A DNA stretch of 64,000 bases, taken from positions 163,972,726 to 164,036,725 of the forward strand of contig NC_088780.1 of NCBI RefSeq assembly GCF_958450345.1, in the 5' to 3' direction. Source of the stretch: Calliphora vicina. Its lineage: Eukaryota; Arthropoda; Insecta; Diptera; Calliphoridae. The position numbers and the translations under genes were made by a program. This document shows, one piece after another, positions 25,449 through 36,673 of the stretch. The notes beneath the pieces are model-generated. The model was not told the origin of the DNA, searched no databases, and was given only the letters and a program-made list of their open reading frames with translations. Each line of letters begins with the position of its first letter. Positions within the stretch are counted from its first letter, which is position 1.

Positions 25449-26994
25449 AAAGTAGTAGAAATATTATAAGTAGTAAAAAGCAGTATTTTTAAAAAGTAGT
25501 AATTCTACTACATTTTTTAAAAAAAGGAGTAGAAATACTACTATTATTTAAAAAATACTACTATTTTTTTTAAAAAATAGTAGAAATACTACAATTTTTA
25601 AAAAGTAGTAAAAATTCTACTTTTTTTAAAAAAAAAAGAATTAGAAATACTACTTTTTTTTAAAAAAGGAGTAGAAATACTATTTTAAAAAAGTAGTAGA
25701 AATACTACTATTTTTAAAAAAATAGTACAAATACTACTATTTTTAAAAAAATAGTAGAAATACTACTATTTTTTAAAAAAGTCGTAGAAATTCTACTTTC
25801 TTTAAAAAAAGAAGTAGAAAAACTATTAAAAAAGTAGTAGAAATAGTAGTGAAATTAAAAATTAAAATAGTACTTTTTTAATATTAGTAGAAATACTACT
25901 TTGTTTTAAAAAAGGAGTAGAAATACTACTATTTTAAAAAAGTAAATAGTACTTTTTTAGAAATATTACTTTTTTAACAAAGGAGTAGAAATACTACTTT
26001 TTTGAAAAAGGAGTAGAAATACTACTTTTTTAAAAAGGAGTAAATAATACTACTTTTTGTAAAAAAAGGAGTAAAAATACTACTTTTTGTAAAAAAGGAG
26101 TAGAAATACTACTTTTTGTAAAAAAAGGAGTAGAAATACAACTTTTTGTAAAAAAGGAGTAGAAATACTACTTTTTGTAAAAAAGGAGTAGGAATACTAC
26201 TTTTTTTAAAAGAGGAGTAGAAATACTACTTTTTGTAAAAAAAAGGAGTAGAAATACTGCTTTGTTTTAAAAAAGGAGTAGAAATACTGCTTTGTTTTAA
26301 AAAAGTAGTAGAAATACTACTTTTTTTATAAACGCAGTAAAAGTACTACTTTTTTAAAAAAAGGAATAGAAATACATACTACTATAAAAAGTAGTAGAAA
26401 TACTACTTTTTTAAAAAAGGAGTAGAAATACTGCTTTTTGTAAAAAAAGGAGTAGAAAGACTACTTTTTGCAAAAAAACGAGTAGAAATACTACTTTTTT
26501 AAAAAAGGAGTAGAAATACTACTTTTTGTAAAAAAAGGAGTAGAAATACTGCTTTGTTTTAAAAAAGGAGTAGATATACTACTTTGTTTTAAAAAAAGAG
26601 TAGAAATACTACCTTTTTTAAAAAAGTAGTAGAAATACTATTTTTTTTTATAAACGCAGTAAAAATACTACTTTTTTAAAAAAGGAGTAGAAATACTACT
26701 TTTTTAAAAAAGGAGTAGAAAACTATTTTTTTTTAAAAACGTGTAGAAATGCTACTATTTTAAAAAAAGGAGTAGAAATACTACTTTCTTTAAAAAGGCA
26801 TAGGAATAGTACTTTTTTTTTAAAAAGGAGTAGAAATAGTACTTTTTCTAAAAAAGGGAGTAGAAATACTACTTTTTTTTAAAAAAGAGGAGTACAAATA
26901 CTAGTTTTTTTTTTAAAAAAGGAGTAGAAATCCTACTTTTTTAAAAAGAGGAGTAGAAATAGAAATATTTCTGTTTTAAAAAAGGATTAGAAAT
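25449..26994. repeat. Palindromic minisatellite, period about 27 bp
   Basis: About 55 variants of a unit such as AGTAGAAATACTACTTTTT joined by A-rich spacers (TTTTAAAAAAGG). The core is self-complementary, with AAAAAGTAGTA and TACTACTTTTT facing each other across GAAA, so single strands would fold. Units vary by substitutions and run-length changes. A last unit resumes at 27506 after an inserted element. Confidence 0.95.
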
Positions 26995-27505
26995 CAGAGT
27001 ACGGAAACAAACAAAACGAAACGTTTGTTATCGTTTTGTTTTGTTCTTTGCAGTGAGTAAAACAAAAACCAAACATAATCAATGAAAATGATTGTCCCAT
27101 TTTGTTTTGTATTGTTTTTGCTCGTGAGCGCAAACTGTTCATAAATATAAACGTACGCAGCTAGAAAAGAAAAGAGTAAGAACAATATTGAAACATTCTG
27201 AGAAAAAACGTTTCACAAACGTTTAGTAATTGATTTACTCATTATAATAGAGAACAGAGTGCAAAAACAAACAAAAGGAATAAAAAATACGTTTCTCTAT
27301 CTGTTTTGTACTCAAATGTACGATTGTAACGGTAAATTAAATAATGCAGATGAGTGAAATTCGAATTGTTTCGTTTTCTCTCTTTGTCACTTGAAAAGTT
27401 TATGTTTTGTTTTTGCTCATGTACAATACAATTTAAAAATTTTGATTTGTTTTGTACATTTTGCAAACGTTTGCGAAATGTTTTGTTTGTTTTTTTCATA
27501 CTCTG
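26995..27505. mobile_element. hAT-like non-autonomous element with perfect 8-bp target duplication
   Basis: The 511-bp element starts CAGAGTACGG and ends CATACTCTG; the inner ends match as AAACAAACAAAAC and CAAACGTTTG in opposite orientation. It is flanked on both sides by TTAGAAAT (26987-26994 and 27506-27513), an exact 8-bp duplication of the surrounding minisatellite. The 8-bp duplication and CAGAG end are features of the hAT superfamily. Both open frames inside are low-complexity; no transposase. Confidence 0.93.
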
Positions 27506-27513
27506 TTAGAAAT

Positions 27514-28178
27514 ACTACTTCATTAAAGACTTCCAGAAAAAATAATTAAAAATTTCTTTAAATCATTAGTTTTTAAAGTTTTTTTTTTATTTATTTGACT
27601 ATTTACTTAATACATTAATAAATTAATTTAATACTTATTTATAAAGGATTATCATTTACACAGCGTAATTAATATTAATATAGGAAAACATTATTAAGCA
27701 AATCTAAAGCTGTAAGAAAAAAGAAAAGGAAGACAAACAAAAAAAAAAAGAAATCTGGAGAATACAATACAAAAAAAATCACATATGAAAGAACTAATTT
27801 AAATTTTAATAAGGAAATTTAATATTTCAGACATCATTAGGAACACAATACATACATTATGATATAATTATACATACACAGACATTAATTTAAGATAATA
27901 GGGAAAATGGAAAACCTTTTGTGGTAAATAATACATGTAAACAAATTTTATTTTTCTTTAAATGTAAAAAACATTTTGGCAAATATTGCAAATAATTAAA
28001 ATATTGTATTTAAATTGAATTCACAACAAGGAATAAATCAAGTTACATAATTTTACAATTGTTTGGAAAGTATTTTCTTTTACTAGTTAATACGGTTTCG
28101 AATTACAAGTTGGAATTTCTTTGCTTTTCTTGGCTGTAATGAATCAGTGTAAACATTTTCAATAATTTTATATCCTTT
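27514..28178. other. Very AT-rich DNA, probably 3' UTR and flank of the ladybird gene
   Basis: Low-complexity A/T sequence downstream of the ladybird stop on its strand. The proximal 230 bases up to the AATAAA at 27952 could be 3' UTR. Confidence 0.5.
27947..27952 (-). terminator. Candidate polyadenylation signal of the ladybird gene
   Basis: AATAAA on the minus strand lies about 227 bases downstream of the ladybird stop codon. It is a plausible 3' end signal, but the surrounding DNA is so AT-rich that chance hexamers are expected. Confidence 0.35.
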
Positions 28179-29042
28179 TTATCCTCGACTGTGGTTGATT
28201 TGTAGGTTACGGGGTTGGAATTGATGTTGTTGTGGTTGCTGCTGCTGCCGGTTGAGCAGTTGTGGATTTTGTTGTTGAGTTTGTAGAGACTCCTCGCTAC
28301 TTCCGCTTGAATTACCGCTTTCGTTTCTGCTTTCATTGCACGTGTTGGTTGTGGTGGTTGTTGTTGTTGTTGTTGTAGTGTTGAGGTGCTGCTGGTGTTG
28401 TTGTGACAGCTGTTGTACTGTTGAAATGTTGATCCCTGTTGTTCCTGCTGCTGCTGCTGATGATAGTCTTCCTGAGGATGTTGTGTTGCTGTAGACTCCC
28501 GTAGTATGGTTGCCATGTGTAAGCGCTGCTGAATGGACTTCCGAATGGGGGGGATGCTGTGGGGCTGTCGGCGGCTGCTGCTGATGTCGGCTGACTGGTC
28601 GTGTCTTTAAAATACTTAAATCATTAACATTTTCTAAAAAACTTTTATGAGCTGACAATTGTTTCACACTTTCAACATCCTTTTTGAGCTCCTCCATGTC
28701 CCGCTTTAGTTTGGCACGTCTGTTCTGGAACCATGTAATCACCTGGACAAATTGTATCATAGTCATGGTCATGTGAGCATGGAAAAATATTTAATAAATA
28801 AATTACAATAGTATTATTATAATGGGTTGTTTTGCTATAATAAAATTGTGGTGTTTACTCTACCTGGGCATTTGAGAGTCCTAGACCGGCGGCAATTTCG
28901 TCTCTATCTGCCGGCGATAAATATTTTTGATAGAGAAACCTTTTTTCCAACTCAAATATCTGATGATTCGTGAAGGCTGTACGACTTTTGCGCTTCTTTT
29001 TGGGATTCGGTCGTGTTGCAAAGATGTTTAAGGTGGCAGGAT
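28179..29042 (-). CDS. lb: Ladybird-type homeobox transcription factor (Lbx/lb), 3' two coding exons, partial
   Basis: This is the C-terminal part of a nuclear DNA-binding homeodomain protein of the ladybird/LBX family, which specifies muscle, heart and neural cell identity in flies. The upstream exon, 29042 down to 28864, follows an acceptor ending TTACAG and encodes a basic stretch (PKKKRKSRTAF) and homeodomain helices 1-2 through LGLSNAQ. The 121-bp intron (28863-28743, GTAGAG to GTCCAG) splits the homeodomain after residue 44. The last exon, 28742-28179, opens VITWFQNRRAKLKRD; Thr47 is typical of Lbx and Tlx homeodomains. The ladybird tail KSFLENVNDLSILK follows, then about 130 residues rich in Gln, Thr and Ser, including an uninterrupted Thr run, ending SRG-stop. 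Splicing is phase 0 at the intron and phase 1 at the upstream acceptor. The N-terminal exon with the start and repression motif is not visible. Flies have two paralogues, lbe and lbl, and I cannot decide between them. Confidence 0.95.
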
Positions 29043-29541
29043 CTGTAATATAAAGAAATGAGAAAAATATGAGATGAAGCTTATAATTGGTTTCAATTTA
29101 TTAAAATGTTACATTATAATACTTTGTGTTGGTAGTTAAGAAATTATTTGGGGAGAAAAAACATAGTTTCGACAAGGCACTAGATATTAATCTGGGTACA
29201 CGAAATTTTGAGTTCCTCAAAAATTGTTAATTCGTCTTATATTTGTATTATATCGAGGTTTGCATTTCAAATTGTATATAAGGAAGGCCTAACATTGTGT
29301 TTAACTTTTTAGCTGCTTATCCTATTTTAACAATATTGATTCATATTAATGCTTTTGTATATTTTCCTAAAAATATTTTTCTTTTAAATACAGGATATTG
29401 AATTATAAAGTTGTCCTTGAACAAAGAATAAAGACTTTTCTCAAATATAAGTCATTGTATGGTAAAAAACACATACAAAATTCAGAGTGGGACCATGAGG
29501 GGACCTTGAGATAATAATTATTTAGCAAAAATGTCCTTATA
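29043..29541. other. Non-coding, probable ladybird intron
   Basis: Immediately upstream (in gene orientation) of the acceptor at 29043-29044, with a short pyrimidine tract before it. No exon is recognised between here and 64000, so this is inferred to be the 3' end of a long intron. Confidence 0.6.
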
Positions 29542-30621
29542 TTGGGTGTATGACTTAAAAATGCGGTATTTACAATAGATGGCGCATCTTTTGAACGCGG
29601 TTTTTGTTTTAAATAATTTATATGTCATTTTGAAGGGTACATTCGGTCATTTAATCTCATTTCATTATTGAACATTATAGTGTAAACAACAAAGTTTTTT
29701 TTGCTTCGAAAATAAAAATGTTGCACCAATAAAGCGTCATATGCGAGAAGTTTTGCTTAACTTCTTTAATTTGAAAAAAAGTGCCGCTGAAGAGTCAACC
29801 GAAGCTTCTGGTGAATGTGTTCCATCCGTTTCAATACGTGAGAGATGGTTTGTGCAGTTCAAAAATAGTGATTTTGATCCGAAAGACAAAGATTCCCAGG
29901 CCACCCAAAAAAGATTGAAGACCAAGAATTGGAGGCATTACTCCATGAAGATTGTTGTGAAACTCAACAAGAGCTTGCAAAATCTTTGGGAGCTACTCAA
30001 ACGGCAATTTCAAAACTTTTGTGAGCAACAGTATTCATCCAAAAGCTGGGAAATTAAAGCTGAGACACCTGTAAAGACGATCATGAATGCTGTAAAAGAA
30101 AATCATTTTTACACCGAATCGGTACTTGCGATGAAAAGTGGTTCAATTACAATAATCCGAAGTTTAAGAGACCGGCCAACCAGCCGAATCGAACCTAAAG
30201 CCAAATATCCTTGGCGCTAAGCTAATTCTCTGTATTTGAGCAAAAGGGTGCTATATATTATAAGCTGCTGAAATCTGACCAGACACATCATAGGGAACCT
30301 TTGCCGATCGCAACTGATTCGTTTGAAGCGGGCATTGGCTGAAAAACCTGAATATGGGGCAAAACATGAAACCGTAATATGCCATCATGAAAACGCTTGG
30401 TCATATGCTGAAATATTTATTAAAAAACTATTCAGACAGAAGTGGTTGGGAAGTTTTGTTTCACCCGTTTTACAGTCCAGACCTTGCCTCGTCCAACTAC
30501 TAATTATCTTAATCTATGAAGAACGTTCTCTCTGGGACGCTTTAGAACAGAGTATACGAAATTGGCTTGATTTATTCTTGGTTTCAATAGATGAGCAGTC
30601 CATTTGGCTCGGAATTCATAT
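29542..30621 (+). mobile_element. Mariner copy D, best-preserved 5' end
   Basis: It starts with TTGGGTGTATGACTTAAAAA after a TA (29540-29541). The transposase start at 29741 reads MREVLLNFFNLKKSAAEEST, then RERWFVQFKNSDF, before a frameshift in the linker; later parts are recognisable in other frames (CHHENAWSYAEIFIK near 30380). The 3' end is replaced at 30622 by the LTR-like sequence, within the position corresponding to GGAATCCATATGTTTGCC in other copies. Confidence 0.92.
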
Positions 30622-31060
30622 TGTTACGTTTTAACCTTTTCAAAACGTTTGGTTTATTTCCTTTAAATAAACCGGATACTTTTGATTGCAAATAAAAGCC
30701 GTTTAGTAGTTTAAAAATTGTAACAACTCTTTATTTATTCAAAATGTACAACAACCACAGAATTAAATAGCCACTCAATGTTTTTTTTATACACGTTTAT
30801 AAATTCTCAGAAATACAGACACAATTTATAATGTACTCGAATTTACTTGAAAAACACAACACACTTTAAGGCACTAAGTTGATGTTTATTCGAAAAGCTT
30901 CTCTGATAAACTGACTAACGACTGCAACCTCTGCCACTATTTATAACGCTGCCATTGCTCTTTAACTGTCAAAGTTCGAATATTCTAGATCTTACTAATA
31001 CATACGCCATCTGTGGTGTACTTTCTACAATGTTCTTTAACTGAATATTCGAATATACAG
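30622..31060 (-). repeat. LTR-like sequence, copy 2
   Basis: Starts TGTTACG, directly interrupting mariner copy D. On the minus strand it has TATAAA at 30945-30940 and AATAAA at 30735-30730, the order expected in an LTR. It shares several ordered phrases with 6455-6770. The right end is uncertain and no mariner sequence resumes after it, so a simple solo LTR is not proven. Confidence 0.45.
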
Positions 31061-31523
31061 CGTTGCCAACTTACGATCAATGGTCAACTGAAAGCTTTTA
31101 TTTAATAATGCCCACAGATATGTTACAGTTTGCTATTACAGCACTGTTATTTGAAAGCATTATGCTACTTTTAAATCAGACCTTAAAATCGTTATATTTG
31201 AATTTCGTAACAATATTCTGGATCGTTATAGATAGCGGAGTCGATATAGCCATATGTTCGTCTGTATGTCAACTTTCAGTTCTCTCGCCTCTGTTGCTAT
31301 TTAAATTCGAGAAAATCGGCGTACAAATGAATGAGATATAAGGAGATACATATATGGAAAAAACCAGGACAACTTCGATTTGTTACCTATTTTTTTTTAT
31401 CTACATATATGTACTACGCGTGATACCCTTTGTTTCTTATGGACTCCGCACATTGTTTTGGCATAGATTCTATAAGATTTGTTAGTACTGAGTATTGATT
31501 CCCACTCTGATCAGCTCATGCAC
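31061..31523. other. Non-coding stretch, possibly repeat-derived
   Basis: No recognised protein; the phrase GCCATATGTTCGTCTGTATG looks like transposon-derived filler, but I cannot name a family. Confidence 0.35.
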
Positions 31524-31525
31524 GC

Positions 31526-31819
31526 AGAGAAAAAGTATAGTTGGGCATGTTTACTGTAACCATTTCAACATTGTTACAAGTTTTTTAACCATATTATAGT
31601 CACAGTAAATATTTAAATGATTGTAGTAACCAAAATATGGTTAATGTGTAACGTGTTTCCTGTAACCATATATATGATTGATACAATTATGTGAATCGTA
31701 AATTAACTATATCATGGTTACCACAATTTAAATAGTTACTGTGACTATAATATGGTTAAAAAGCTTGTAACAATGTTGAAATGGTTACAGTAAACATGCC
31801 CAACTATACTTTTTCTCTG
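31526..31819. mobile_element. Foldback MITE, CAGAGAAAAAGTATAG family
   Basis: A roughly 290-bp element whose halves are inverted copies: GCAGAGAAAAAGTATAGTTG at the left and CAACTATACTTTTTCTCTG at the right. The pairing continues through TTTACTGTAACCATTTCAAC, TTGTTACAAG and AACCATATTATAGTCACAGT for about 100 bases per arm. Flanks show no clear TA or longer duplication. Confidence 0.9.
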
Positions 31820-31861
31820 AGTGAACTTATTACTAAAACGGCGAGTTCCGATCCTGCGCTT

Positions 31862-32073
31862 TAAAACGCCGAAAATTTACTCTATGGCGCAGGCGAATCC
31901 AAGACTTTAATCCGATTAGCTGATAACCAATCTTTGATCAACTTTGTCGAGTGTTTGGAGTCATTATCATGCTGAAAAATCCATTCGGCATGTGGAAACA
32001 TATGGTTGGCTAAAATGTCCTTGTAAACCAAACGATCTATTTTTGTATTTATTTCAACTCCACACCATAACAT
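31862..32073 (-). pseudogene. Tc1-like transposase fragment
   Basis: On the minus strand the reading DRLVYKDILANHMFPHAEWI then FQHDNDSKHSTKLIKDWLSA, NRIKVLDSPA matches the Tc1 transposase catalytic core around the second Asp (usual FQQDNDPKHTS and W-L-I-x-V-L-x-W-P-A). The catalytic Asp-Asn-Asp is present, but the first Asp, third acidic residue, DNA-binding domain and ends are missing. Confidence 0.88.
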
Positions 32074-33186
32074 AAGATTTTGATTATTTAATAAGGAAAA
32101 TTAGTTTTGTAATTAAAATTAATCAATTTTAAGTTTCCAAAAGTTGCATTACAAACAAATTGTCCAATTCAGCAAATCTTCTTCTTATTCTGCTTGCAAT
32201 TTATCAAAAAATAACTTCATTGTTTACATGAACGAATATGTGTATGTCGGTGTATGTTTGTTTATTTACAAATTCCTGTTTTACTTTTTACTCTTGCTTC
32301 TCCCCTCGCTCAATAATTTAATATGTTTGAGTTGATGTACATACATATGTATGTTTGTTGGTGGGTTTGTTTGCACTCGTATGTAAACATAGAGGTCGTT
32401 TTTCATGTTTTCGGGTGTTCGCTTTTTGATGTTTATGTTTGTTGTTGTTAGTTTATGTCCATGCATCCATATGTATGGATGTTTGTTTGTCCACATAATC
32501 GTACATTTATATATGTATTTTTTATTGATAACATTACTTGCTTCGTTGCCTTTGGACAATAATGGCGTGCGTAAGTAATGTTGTTTTTTTATTTTTCATT
32601 ATCTGAGAGCTGTATTGTGTGTTTGTTGTTATTTCTTTATTTACACAAACAGCTGCGTGTTTGTTTTTATATTTATTGTACGAAGAAATGTCGTATTCTG
32701 TATGGTAAATGCAACCACTAACTGGTCTGTTAAATGTCCTCCCTAAATATGTATGTTTGCTCATATAATCATGTTGTTTTTGTTTTTAGGACTTTTATAT
32801 AATTTATCTTAACGCGCTTTTGTACATGATTTTGATGAATTTCGTTTTTTTTTACTTCATTAATGATGACACTATGGCAAAATGACTGATAATACCTTTT
32901 TGTTATTGTTGTTTTTTAGGTATTAATTTAAAAAACCTAACTTTTTACTGCATACACATAGGGGGAATTTAATGAAAGGTTGTTTAGAAATAATAAGAAC
33001 ATCTTAGGGGTTTGTTTGACATACTTTTGTGTGGTTTTTATTTGGTTAAAATAACAATACAAATTAATTGATCAATAAGGAAGCCATTTTAATTTTTCAT
33101 GAAATTTGTATTGAAAAAAAAACAGAAAAAAAACAATTAAAAAACGTTTTCAAGTTTCTGAAATTAATGAATATGATATTGTATTT
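32074..33186. other. AT-rich non-coding stretch
   Basis: Contains GTATGTTTGTTGG-type and CATATGTATG simple-sequence patches (32330-32520). Open frames on both strands here are low complexity. No gene recognised. Confidence 0.45.
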
Positions 33187-33333
33187 GCCCAATTCACAAT
33201 TGGTGTCGTAGCGTTGTATCGTTGTATGTCGTAATTTTTTTATTAATGTTTTGTTTTTGTTTCGAAAAATTAGTTTGAAAAATATTTATGACATACAAAG
33301 CTACAACACTACGACATCAATTGTGAATTGGGC
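33187..33333. mobile_element. Short MITE with 40-bp inverted ends
   Basis: A 147-bp element: GCCCAATTCACAATTGGTGT, CGTAGCGTTGTATC at the left; the right end is the near complement (CTACAACACTACGACATCAA then TTGTGAATTGGGC). The middle is AT-rich. Target duplication not clear. Confidence 0.85.
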
Positions 33334-33789
33334 AATTATGTATATCTAAAAAAATTATTTTAAAGTTGACTTAAAGTTCTTAATATAATTTAAATTAAAA
33401 TCAAACCCTTTTTAATATTGTTTCCAAGTTTATATTTAAATATTTTTTGTCTAAAAAAAACACGAACAAAACTTTATGTTAATTTAAACACAACACACAA
33501 AACTATTCAATTAATTAAAATTAATTTAACTGAAACACGCACATTAAAATCATATAAATTCACTTTAATAGTACTCACTCACAGTTGCTTTACATGATTT
33601 GATAATGAATTTGAAGTAACTGGGAAGCACAATATACAAGGGCTAAGCAAACAGTTTTAAAAATATATAAAACTTGCAAAATCTATGGAATTTGTAGGCC
33701 TTTGCAGTAAATAAAACAATTGAACCTCTAATGCTTGAAGTTAAAAATTCGAGATTTTTTTTTAATTTATTTTGATACATTTCTACAAT
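33334..33789. other. AT-rich non-coding stretch
   Basis: No gene or element recognised. Confidence 0.4.
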
Positions 33790-34320
33790 ATAAATTTATT
33801 GAAAGTATTAGACCATTGTTAGCTATGACCTTTTCCCATCTTTCTGGCATCATATGGATTCCGAGCCAAAAGAACTGCTCATCTTTTCAGGCCAAGAACG
33901 AATCAAGCCAATTTGGGATACTCTGTTCTGAAGTGAAGTGTATCCTAGAGTGAGCATTCTGCATCGATCGAAGCAAATAGTAGTCAAACGGGCCAGGCGA
34001 GGCAAAATTTCCCAACCACGTCATTCTAAATAGTTTTTAACAGGCACATATTGCATAATGTAGCCGATCGTTGTCATGATGAAATATTACGATTTAATCT
34101 GGCCGTTTTTCAGACAATGCTCGCTTCAAACGAATCAGTTACGATTTCAGCAGCTTTTGTTCCCACCACATATGATCTCTTAGGCTTCGGGTTATTGTAA
34201 TTTTATATAACCCGAAGCTTAATATTAAATATTAAGCTTCGGGTTATTTTTCATTTTTGCATATGACGCTTAGTTGGCTCAAAATTCCACATTTTCGAAG
34301 CAAAAAAAAAACTTGCACGA
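33790..34320 (-). mobile_element. Mariner copy E, internally deleted
   Basis: Minus-strand copy with family landmarks CATTGTTAGCTATGACC, ATGGATTCCGAGCCAAAAGA, GCATCGATCGAAGCAAATAG and CGAAGCAAAAAAAA. The central coding region is deleted and replaced by a 41-base palindrome (34207-34247). Confidence 0.88.
34207..34247. repeat. Perfect 20-bp-arm palindrome within mariner copy E
   Basis: ATAACCCGAAGCTTAATATT, one A, then its exact complement. The arm sequence also matches the mariner phrase CTTCGGGTTATTGTAAT just to the left. Confidence 0.95.
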
Positions 34321-36673
34321 ATTATATGAAAAAACGTACAAATTTGTCAAAGCGGGCAAGGTTTGTGGAACTTTTGAGGAGTAAATAAAGGCTTTTTATA
34401 TAAGTATTTGATATTGTTGAAAATCTTAGGACTTGACGATTGATATTTTAGTAAAATTAAATAATTTTATAAAATTTTGGGACGTCATTTGTCTTAAAAA
34501 CTAAAAAAAAATACAAAATGGTGATTTTCCACGAATAAAAATACAAAATTTGAATTAATTTAAAATTTTAACAGTTAAAGTTATCATAACAAAATTTGGA
34601 ACCAATATAGACAAAAATGTCCTTAAATCAATAGCATTAGAATTTTTGACATTTTTTATTTTCAAATAACGAAATTCCTAAAACGGGGAAAATGTGTTCC
34701 AAAAACTGAGTTTTTAAGGAAAAGTGCATACTGTGACGTTATTTACCGTGTGATAGTAAAAATACTTAGTAAGTATTTAAGAAACATATGGGGTTATATA
34801 AATATGGAGCTTTTTCGTGAATCCGTGCTTTGCCTTTTTAGAATTTTCTACTCAAATCGAAATTTTTTTTTAAAAAATCGGCCAAGTTTGGATAGGCCTG
34901 CGGGGTTTAATAGGCCGTTTAAGTGATTCTTTGCACGATTATGCATTAAGTTGTCTTTCCGGATCATATAAAAATTTTATATAGTCCCAAAGAAAATTTT
35001 TTTCTACAAAAGAAAAAATATATGGGCTTTTTTGGGAAAAAACTTAAAAAATACTGCCCTTTTTACAAGTTTCAACTTTGGATGCGTATAACTTTTTATA
35101 GGGAACAGATAACTGTTAGCAAGTTATTTTATTTTATTTAGAATTTTATTGTCAATATAGCTGATATTTAATTTCGACCCTCGGTAGGGCCGCCATATCT
35201 AAAAAACCAAAAAAAGATCGAGCAAAATTAAAAAAAAATAAATCAATAAACCTGAATATCTCTTCAACTAATAGAGATAACCTACACTTGTAAGCGTATT
35301 TTTTGTAGACCTTCTCAGGCTATTTATATTTAAAATTTCAGCTCATTCGGATCATACATGGATTTTTGGCGATTTTTTTAAAAAATTTGAGACTCGAGAT
35401 GACCAACTTTGGGGGGCTACGCACTGGCCCCAATTATCGCTAGGAAGCTGAACATACGCAACTCGGAAACACCTCAGCTCAAACAAGATATCTGATTATT
35501 TCCAAAAAAAAGTTTCTAAACCACTGTGCCCTGGTCTAAATGATTTTTTTTTTTTTTTTTGGAATTAATACAATTAAAATAATCTGTTTTTTCTTAGAAA
35601 TTTATATGAACTCAAGCCTGAATAATTTATTTCGTATAATTATTTTAATTTATTTTTTAATCAATCAAAATTTTCAACACTTTCACTGCTACATAATATT
35701 TTTGTTTCCATTCAATAAATCTTAAATGGTGCGATTTAAACCATTTCCGTTTATCAACAAATTATTTTGATCTTTTTATTGTTGCCATATTTTATTAATA
35801 TTTAATTATTAAATTAAAAAAAAAACAATAAAAACATGCTAAAAATAAATACATTTGTTTAAACTAAAAAAAATGCCGAAAAATTAATTTTAATCGGCCA
35901 ACATCAAGCGTTTCGTTCGATCGTTTTACAATGAAAAACTCATAAAAATCGCTGTTGTTGTTGGTTTTTGTTTCTATTTAATCTATTTTTTTATAGTTAA
36001 ACGCTCATTTAACCCCAAATGTTGGAAACAAAATCTACTAAAAATCATCTAAATGATTTAAGTTATTTGAATGAAATTGCTTTTTTTTGTGTGTAGCGTT
36101 TGTAAGGGAATTGAATTCTTAAGAAAAAAATATAGTTTTATAAGGAATTTAACTGTAAATGTTTGCAAGAATGTAGTTCAAATGTAACATGTGCGTGTGA
36201 AACAGTTTTCTTTTTAGGTTTTCGGAACTTGATTCATTTCAATTTGAATTCGAATTCAATTTAGCTGAAATTATAACGAGCATAAGTTGTTTTATGGCAT
36301 GCAATCCAATAATAAACATAAAAATTAGAGGTTTTTTGTTACTATTTGGCGGCACTTGACTGAAATATTGAAAGTTTGAGTTTAAATGGATCAATGTTTT
36401 ATAAACCGTACTGCATCGTGCGTCCATGTGAGTTCCAGAAGGTTTTTGTATTGTTGCAAATATTTTCTTATTCATTATTAAATTTCACATTTAGTGATAA
36501 TGGAATCGTTATCGTTATATCTTTCTAGAAAGATATAAAAGTCAAAGATCGTTTGAGAAATGTTTTTCCAATCATAGAAAATTTACCCGTTTTGGAAAAT
36601 TTTATAAGCCAAAACTATTTTCAACTTCCTAAGATTCATCAATGATCTGTTATTAATTGTTGTCATACTAGGC
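34321..36673. other. Non-coding stretch, partly repeat-like
   Basis: 34440-35540 has the look of a non-coding transposon interior (GATAGGCCTGCGGGGTTTAA, CAGCTCATTCGGATCATACA, GGGGGGCTACGCACTGGCCC), but no proteins or paired ends are seen. 35550-36660 is AT-rich without features. Confidence 0.4.

Noticed and set aside
25449..26994. CRISPR-like regular array
   Set aside because: Units are continuous, with no unique spacers, in a eukaryotic context; it is a minisatellite.
27000..27499. Open frames inside the hAT-like element as possible transposase
   Set aside because: Short, low complexity, Asn/Lys/Phe-rich, and no hAT dimerisation or catalytic motif.
28103..28516. 137-codon Gln-rich open frame overlapping the ladybird last exon
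   Set aside because: It is another frame of the same triplet-rich exon; the ladybird frame contains the homeodomain and conserved tail.
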